The notes under the pieces are model-generated. The model was not told the DNA's origin. It saw only the letters and a program-made list of their open reading frames with translations, and searched no databases. This document shows positions 7,298 through 9,866 of a DNA stretch of 9,866 nucleotides, in pieces. Where the stretch lies: positions 1-9,866 of the forward strand of contig ONUD01000196.1 of the NCBI GenBank assembly GCA_900320925.1, given 5' to 3'. Every line of letters starts with the position of its first letter. Within the stretch, counting starts at the first letter, position 1. Both the position numbers and the translations under genes were made by a program. This stretch comes from an uncultured Eubacteriales bacterium. Its GTDB lineage: Bacteria; Bacillota; Clostridia; Oscillospirales; Acutalibacteraceae.

Positions 7298-7468
7298 TTA
7301 TTCTTCCTCTTCCTCTTGGGTCTGGTTGTCATCGGAAGAAGCAACGATGCCTGAGGGGGTGTCATCGGAGAGGTGGGCAGGAGCCGCATGAACGGCTGCG
7401 GCGGCAGAAGCGGTAATCATGAGAGTAAGAACCATTGCAGAAACTTTGCGGTAATAATGATTTTGCAT
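7298..7468 (-). CDS. Small exported acidic peptide, 56 residues, function unknown
   Basis: An unrecognised micro-gene supported by its structure rather than by homology. It opens with MQNHYYRK, followed by a hydrophobic stretch from about residue 9 to 26 (VSAMVLTLMITASAAAAV) and an Ala-rich end (VHAAPA) that looks like a signal peptidase I site near residues 28-31. The mature part would be only about 25-28 residues, very acidic, with two SDD motifs and a terminal run of five Glu. An AAGGAG ribosome binding site (7478-7483) lies 9 bases before the ATG, and a hairpin follows the stop. It could be a secreted peptide, a signal, or the remnant of a longer exported protein. It is divergent from dpaA and upstream of, but separate from, ilvB. 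The coding call rests on the ribosome binding site, signal peptide and terminator together. Confidence 0.65.
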   Translation of the reverse strand: MQNHYYRKVSAMVLTLMITASAAAAVHAAPAHLSDDTPSGIVASSDDNQTQEEEEE

Positions 7469-7494
7469 AGTATGACACTCCTTTTGATTGGATG

Positions 7495-7505
7495 ATTATA
7501 GTATA
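7495..7505 (-). promoter_or_regulatory. Probable -10 region of the small exported-peptide gene
   Basis: On the - strand overlapping TATACT (7505-7500) and TATAAT (7500-7495) boxes lie about 27 bases before the start codon. No convincing TTGACA-like -35 box is found 16-18 bases upstream, so an activator, or another sigma factor, may be needed. The boxes overlap one of the two GTATAC palindromes. Confidence 0.4.
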
Positions 7506-7521
7506 CAGGGGGAATGTATAC
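7501..7521. repeat. Paired GTATAC palindromes in the divergent control region (possible operator)
   Basis: Two copies of the self-complementary hexamer GTATAC (7501-7506 and 7516-7521) are separated by 9 bases, including a G5 run (AGGGGGAAT). The two centres are 15 bases apart, about 1.5 helical turns. The left copy overlaps the -10 region of the small peptide gene, a position suited to a repressor site. Inference only. Confidence 0.4.
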
Positions 7522-7601
7522 GGAGTTTGACGGACTTTTAAAAGAATTTTGAATATTTCCTTAAAAGGATTCAAGGAACGAACCAATCTGATTTTTTGGA
7601 A

Positions 7602-7610
7602 TATACTGTA
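7602..7610 (+). promoter_or_regulatory. Possible sigma-K-like -10 element for dpaAB
   Basis: TATACTGTA differs by one base from the mother-cell sigma-K -10 consensus CATAnnnTA. AC dinucleotides, the core of the sigma-K -35, occur at 7578-7579 and 7582-7583; the nearer one is 18 bases upstream, slightly longer than the usual 16-17. Transcription from here would start near 7617, just before the dpaA ribosome binding site at 7631. In Bacillus the dpaAB genes are transcribed by sigma-K, which is why I looked for this. Weak evidence. Confidence 0.3.
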
Positions 7611-7630
7611 TCAGCAGATGATGATGGATC

Positions 7631-7635
7631 GGAGG
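7631..7635 (+). promoter_or_regulatory. dpaA ribosome binding site that decides the start
   Basis: GGAGG ends 8 bases before the ATG at 7644. The same frame stays open upstream to a TTG at 7596, but that TTG has no ribosome binding site and the added residues do not resemble DpaA. Confidence 0.75.
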
Positions 7636-7643
7636 ATGGAGCC

Positions 7644-8489
7644 ATGACGAAAATCAACAGCTTTGGCATCATTGGAGGAGATAAACGTCAACTGTACTGC
7701 GGGAAATCGGCGGCGGGGGACGGCTATCGGATCAGCATATACGGATTCGAGAAATGCAGTGAAACCATGGGACTGCACAGCGGGGAGCTTTCCGATATCA
7801 TGGACACGGCGGATGCATTCATTTTGCCGCTGCCCGTTTCCAAGGACGGCGTGACGCTTCATGCCCCCCTTGCGGAAAAAACGATACCGCTGGAGGAACT
7901 GTTCGGAGGAATCGGGAAAAGACCCGTATTCTGCGGGATGAAGAGCCGTATTGCATATAGTGGATTACAGTTGTTTGATTACAGTGAAAGGGAGGAGTTT
8001 GCCGTTGCGAATGCAGTCGCAACGAGTGAGGGAGCGGTGGAGACCGCCATGCTGGAATATGATGGCACGGTCAACGGTTCCCGCTGTCTGGTGACGGGCT
8101 ACGGACGTATCGGCAAAATTCTTGCCGATATGCTGCACGGGCTGGGGGCGGATGTCACGGTCAGTGCAAGGAGTCTGAAAGATCTTGCCTATATTCGTGC
8201 CAAGGGGTTCCGTGCGATAGAGACGGGAAACCTGCAAGGCAGGTACGACATGATTTTCAACACCGTTCCCTGCATGGTACTGGATGCCCATACCCTTGCC
8301 AGAATTGCGGCGGATGCACTGGTGATTGATTTAGCCTCCCTGCCCGGGGGCGTTGGTTTCAAAGCAGCCCAACGGCTGTCGATCAAGACGGTTCATGCCC
8401 TTTCCCTGCCGGGGAAGGTCGCACCCAAAACATCGGGGATCATCATCAAAAATGCCGTTTACAATATTATCAGGGAGGAACATTTATGA
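7644..8489 (+). CDS. dpaA: Dipicolinate synthase subunit A
   Basis: Subunit A of dipicolinate synthase (SpoVFA), 281 residues against roughly 297 in Bacillus subtilis. With DpaB it oxidises the dihydrodipicolinate-level intermediate of lysine synthesis to dipicolinic acid, which is made in the mother cell and loaded with calcium into the spore core. The N-terminal domain begins FGIIGGDKRQL and contains the PLPVSKDG segment around 62-69. A Rossmann fold follows, with the dinucleotide loop GYGRIG at 152-157 and VTVSARSLKDLAYIRAKGF at 171-189. The C-terminal signature is typical of the family: FNTVP, VIDLASLPGGVGFK and LPGKVAPKTSG (about 205-265). The start is set by GGAGG 8 bases upstream. Its stop overlaps the dpaB start by 4 bases (ATGA), so translation is coupled. 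No dapG/dapA-like genes follow, unlike the Bacillus operon. Identity is confident. Confidence 0.93.
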   Translation: MTKINSFGIIGGDKRQLYCGKSAAGDGYRISIYGFEKCSETMGLHSGELSDIMDTADAFILPLPVSKDGVTLHAPLAEKTIPLEELFGGIGKRPVFCGMKSRIAYSGLQLFDYSEREEFAVANAVATSEGAVETAMLEYDGTVNGSRCLVTGYGRIGKILADMLHGLGADVTVSARSLKDLAYIRAKGFRAIETGNLQGRYDMIFNTVPCMVLDAHTLARIAADALVIDLASLPGGVGFKAAQRLSIKTVHALSLPGKVAPKTSGIIIKNAVYNIIREEHL

Positions 8490-9058
8490 CTGCCGTAAGA
8501 GTCGGTTTTGCCATGTGCGGTTCGTTCTGCACGTTTTCAAAAGCCCTCGAACAGATGGAGGAACTGTTAAGACACGGTTATGAGATCATACCGATCATGT
8601 CGTTCAATGCCTGTACAACGGATACCCGTTTTGGCAGTGCCAAAGAGATACGTGAGAAAGTCGAGTTGCTTTGCGGAAGGAAGATCATCGGTACCATTGA
8701 AGCAGCGGAGCCGCTCGGGCCGAAAAAGATGACGGACATTCTTCTTGTGGCTCCCTGCACGGGAAACACGGCTGCGAAGCTTGCCCATGCGGTGACGGAT
8801 ACGCCTGTGACAATGGCGGTCAAGTCCCATCTGCGTCAGGGGAAGCCTGTGGTGCTGGCCATTGCCACGAATGATGCATTGGGAGCCTCGGCACAGAATA
8901 TTGGCAGGCTGATGAACAGCCGTCACTATTATTTTGTACCATTCCGTCAGGACGATCCCCTTCAAAAGCCCAATTCACTGGTAGCGGATTTCACCCTGAT
9001 TCCCAAGACACTGGCACTGGCATGGGAGGGGAAGCAATTGCAGCCCGTATTATGCTGA
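8486..9058 (+). CDS. dpaB: Dipicolinate synthase subunit B (flavoprotein)
   Basis: Subunit B of dipicolinate synthase (SpoVFB), 190 residues, close to the usual 195-200. It belongs to the flavin-binding flavoprotein/decarboxylase-like fold and works with DpaA to make dipicolinic acid for the spore core. Recognisable motifs: VGFAMCGSFCTF at 6-17 (nucleotide-binding start), the strand and loop SFNACTTDTRFG at 39-50, the AAEPLGPKKMTD segment at 73-84, the strongly conserved VAPCTGNTAAKLAHAVTD at 88-105, PVVLAIATNDALG at 121-133, and FVPFRQDDPLQKPNSLVA at 150-167. A GGGAGG sequence sits 7 bases before the ATG, which overlaps the dpaA stop as ATGA. A strong bidirectional terminator follows at once, so dpaA-dpaB is a closed two-gene operon. 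Presence of the pair implies the organism forms endospores. Confidence 0.95.
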   Translation: MTAVRVGFAMCGSFCTFSKALEQMEELLRHGYEIIPIMSFNACTTDTRFGSAKEIREKVELLCGRKIIGTIEAAEPLGPKKMTDILLVAPCTGNTAAKLAHAVTDTPVTMAVKSHLRQGKPVVLAIATNDALGASAQNIGRLMNSRHYYFVPFRQDDPLQKPNSLVADFTLIPKTLALAWEGKQLQPVLC

Positions 9059-9059
9059 A

Positions 9060-9092
9060 AAAAGGGCAGTACGGATTTTGTACTGCCCTTTT
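9060..9092. terminator. Bidirectional intrinsic terminator between dpaB and the Pro-rich membrane protein
   Basis: A perfect 13-bp stem (9060-9072 with 9080-9092, arm AAAAGGGCAGTAC) and a 7-base loop (GGATTTT) begin one base after the dpaB stop codon and end two bases before the stop codon of the convergent gene. A-runs on the left arm and T-runs on the right arm make it work as a terminator on both strands. Confidence 0.88.
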
Positions 9093-9094
9093 GA

Positions 9095-9866
9095 TTAAAG
9101 GAAGAGAAAATTCTCTTCTATGTTTTCCCACGAGGTACTGACTTCACTGCTTTCGGAGCTGACAGAAGAGGAATCTGAGCTTTCGCCGCTGCCGAGGGGA
9201 TTGTTGCCGAACAGCATGAAGTATGCAATGACACCCAATGCCAGCACGAGAATGATAATGATCAAAATCGGCACAATGGCCTTGTTGCTTTCATTTTTCG
9301 GAGCTGTTACCACATTCACTCTGGTACCCCTGATTTCCTTGCCGTCAAACTTCATCGGCTTTACTTCCACGCTCTCTGCCTTTTGGAGGAGGTCATCTTC
9401 GGCAGTGCTGTTTTTGGCACTGATTCGATCCTCATACATTTGCCTTTTGAGGTTTCTTACATAAGAGGTCTGGTCAAAGTTCGGATCGGAAGGCACCTGC
9501 TGCGGCGGCAGATTATCCAGTCGTTCGCCCGTTGCCGTCACCTCTGTTTTCCGCTGTTCAATCGGTTGGAGTTCTCTTCTGCCGGCAAACTCATTAGGAT
9601 CGGACGACCACTGCCTTTGAGGACGCGGCTGTCTTTGTGGCTGAGGAGGTCTTTGGGGCTGCACGGGTTGTTGCACAGGTGGCTGAGGAGGTCTTTGGGG
9701 CTGCACGGGCTGTTGCACAGGCGGCTGAGGATTGAAGTCATTAGGATTGGAGGACCATTGTCTTTGGGGACGTGGCTGTCTTTGCGGTTGCACAACGGAG
9801 GGCGGCGGTGTCTGCACGGGCGGTTGAACCGTCACCGGAGGTTTGGCGGGCTGTTCGGTTTTTTGC
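9095..9866 (-). CDS. Pro/Gln-rich single-pass membrane protein (partial, start outside window)
   Basis: An unrecognised membrane protein running off the right edge. The frame stays open to base 9866. The GTG at 9835 has no ribosome binding site before it and the composition is unchanged upstream, so the true start is probably outside; numbering here counts from that GTG (246 residues). Residues 1-75 are Pro/Gln/Arg-rich (PPVQ, PQRPPQ, QPRPQRQW) with nested repeats. The motif S-[ND]-P-N-[DE]-F occurs at 29-34 and 78-83, with a third, degenerate SDPNF at 116-120. Residues 120-185 are charged and probably helical, then soluble (VRNLKRQMYEDRIS; FDGKEIRGTRVNVV). A single membrane segment spans about 186-209 (IVPILIIIILVLALGVIAYF), followed by a short Ser/Glu-rich tail. 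Lys/Arg on the N-terminal side suggest the long Pro-rich part is cytoplasmic and the last 35 residues outside. No catalytic motif is visible. A scaffolding or protein-binding role is possible but unproven. Confidence 0.75.
   Translation of the reverse strand, partial: QKTEQPAKPPVTVQPPVQTPPPSVVQPQRQPRPQRQWSSNPNDFNPQPPVQQPVQPQRPPQPPVQQPVQPQRPPQPQRQPRPQRQWSSDPNEFAGRRELQPIEQRKTEVTATGERLDNLPPQQVPSDPNFDQTSYVRNLKRQMYEDRISAKNSTAEDDLLQKAESVEVKPMKFDGKEIRGTRVNVVTAPKNESNKAIVPILIIIILVLALGVIAYFMLFGNNPLGSGESSDSSSVSSESSEVSTSWENIEENFLFL
9587..9788 (-). repeat. Nested repeats in the Pro-rich domain
   Basis: Two levels of duplication are visible. A 42-base unit (14 residues, PPVQ..PQR pattern) occurs twice in tandem at 9639-9680 and 9681-9722, with only two base differences and a short third start at 9723. 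Flanking it, an imperfect direct repeat of about 50 bases (9591-9641 and 9738-9788, 147 bases or exactly 49 codons apart) encodes the PRPQRQWSS[ND]PN[DE]F block. All periods are multiples of three, so the frame is preserved. Confidence 0.8.

Noticed and set aside
7111..7300. A T-box or other riboswitch upstream of ilvB
   Set aside because: The predicted leader is about 74 bases and contains a single hairpin; there is no room for T-box stems and no T-box consensus sequence was seen.
7362..7586. A 74-codon - strand frame overlapping the small exported-peptide gene
   Set aside because: It has no good ribosome binding site and runs through the promoter region; the frame starting at 7468 has a ribosome binding site, signal peptide and proper stop before a hairpin.
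7596..7643. A longer dpaA starting at TTG 7596
   Set aside because: There is no ribosome binding site before it and it would place the start upstream of the likely promoter element; the ATG at 7644 has GGAGG at ideal spacing and matches the family N-terminus.

Overview
The window looks like a chromosomal segment of an endospore-forming, Gram-positive Clostridia bacterium. An Oscillospiraceae/Ruminococcus-type relative is my best guess. The reasons are the firmicute-style RpoB/RpoC, a dpaA-dpaB (dipicolinate synthase) pair, strong GGAGG ribosome binding sites, and Ser/Glu-rich linkers on exported proteins. The taxonomic call is inference; the gene identities are mostly secure.

Layout, left to right: (1) the 3' end of rpoB and complete rpoC on the + strand, closed by a perfect 15-bp hairpin at 4022-4056. 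(2) A convergent - strand operon read from about 7166 down to 4061: ilvB and ilvN (acetolactate synthase large and regulatory subunits), then a Ser/Glu-repeat lipoprotein whose start overlaps the ilvN stop. The operon has a near-consensus sigma-A promoter at 7174-7202 and a terminator-like hairpin in its short leader, which may be an attenuator. (3) A 56-codon gene for a tiny exported acidic peptide on the - strand (7298-7468), with its own ribosome binding site and a downstream hairpin. (4) A 175-bp divergent control region with a pair of GTATAC palindromes and a possible mother-cell (sigma-K-like) -10 element. (5) dpaA-dpaB on the + strand, overlapping by 4 bp and ended by a perfect 13-bp bidirectional terminator at 9060-9092. 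(6) On the - strand, running off the right edge, a proline/glutamine-rich single-pass membrane protein with nested repeats.

How the genes work together: rpoBC is core transcription. IlvB and IlvN form one enzyme, the first step of branched-chain amino acid synthesis. DpaA and DpaB together make dipicolinic acid for the spore core. I see no functional link between these blocks beyond adjacency. The lipoprotein, the micro-peptide and the Pro-rich membrane protein have no function I can assign and are the least explained parts. I found no CRISPR array, transposon, tRNA, rRNA or obvious defence system, and no clear evidence of a wholly new multi-gene system.
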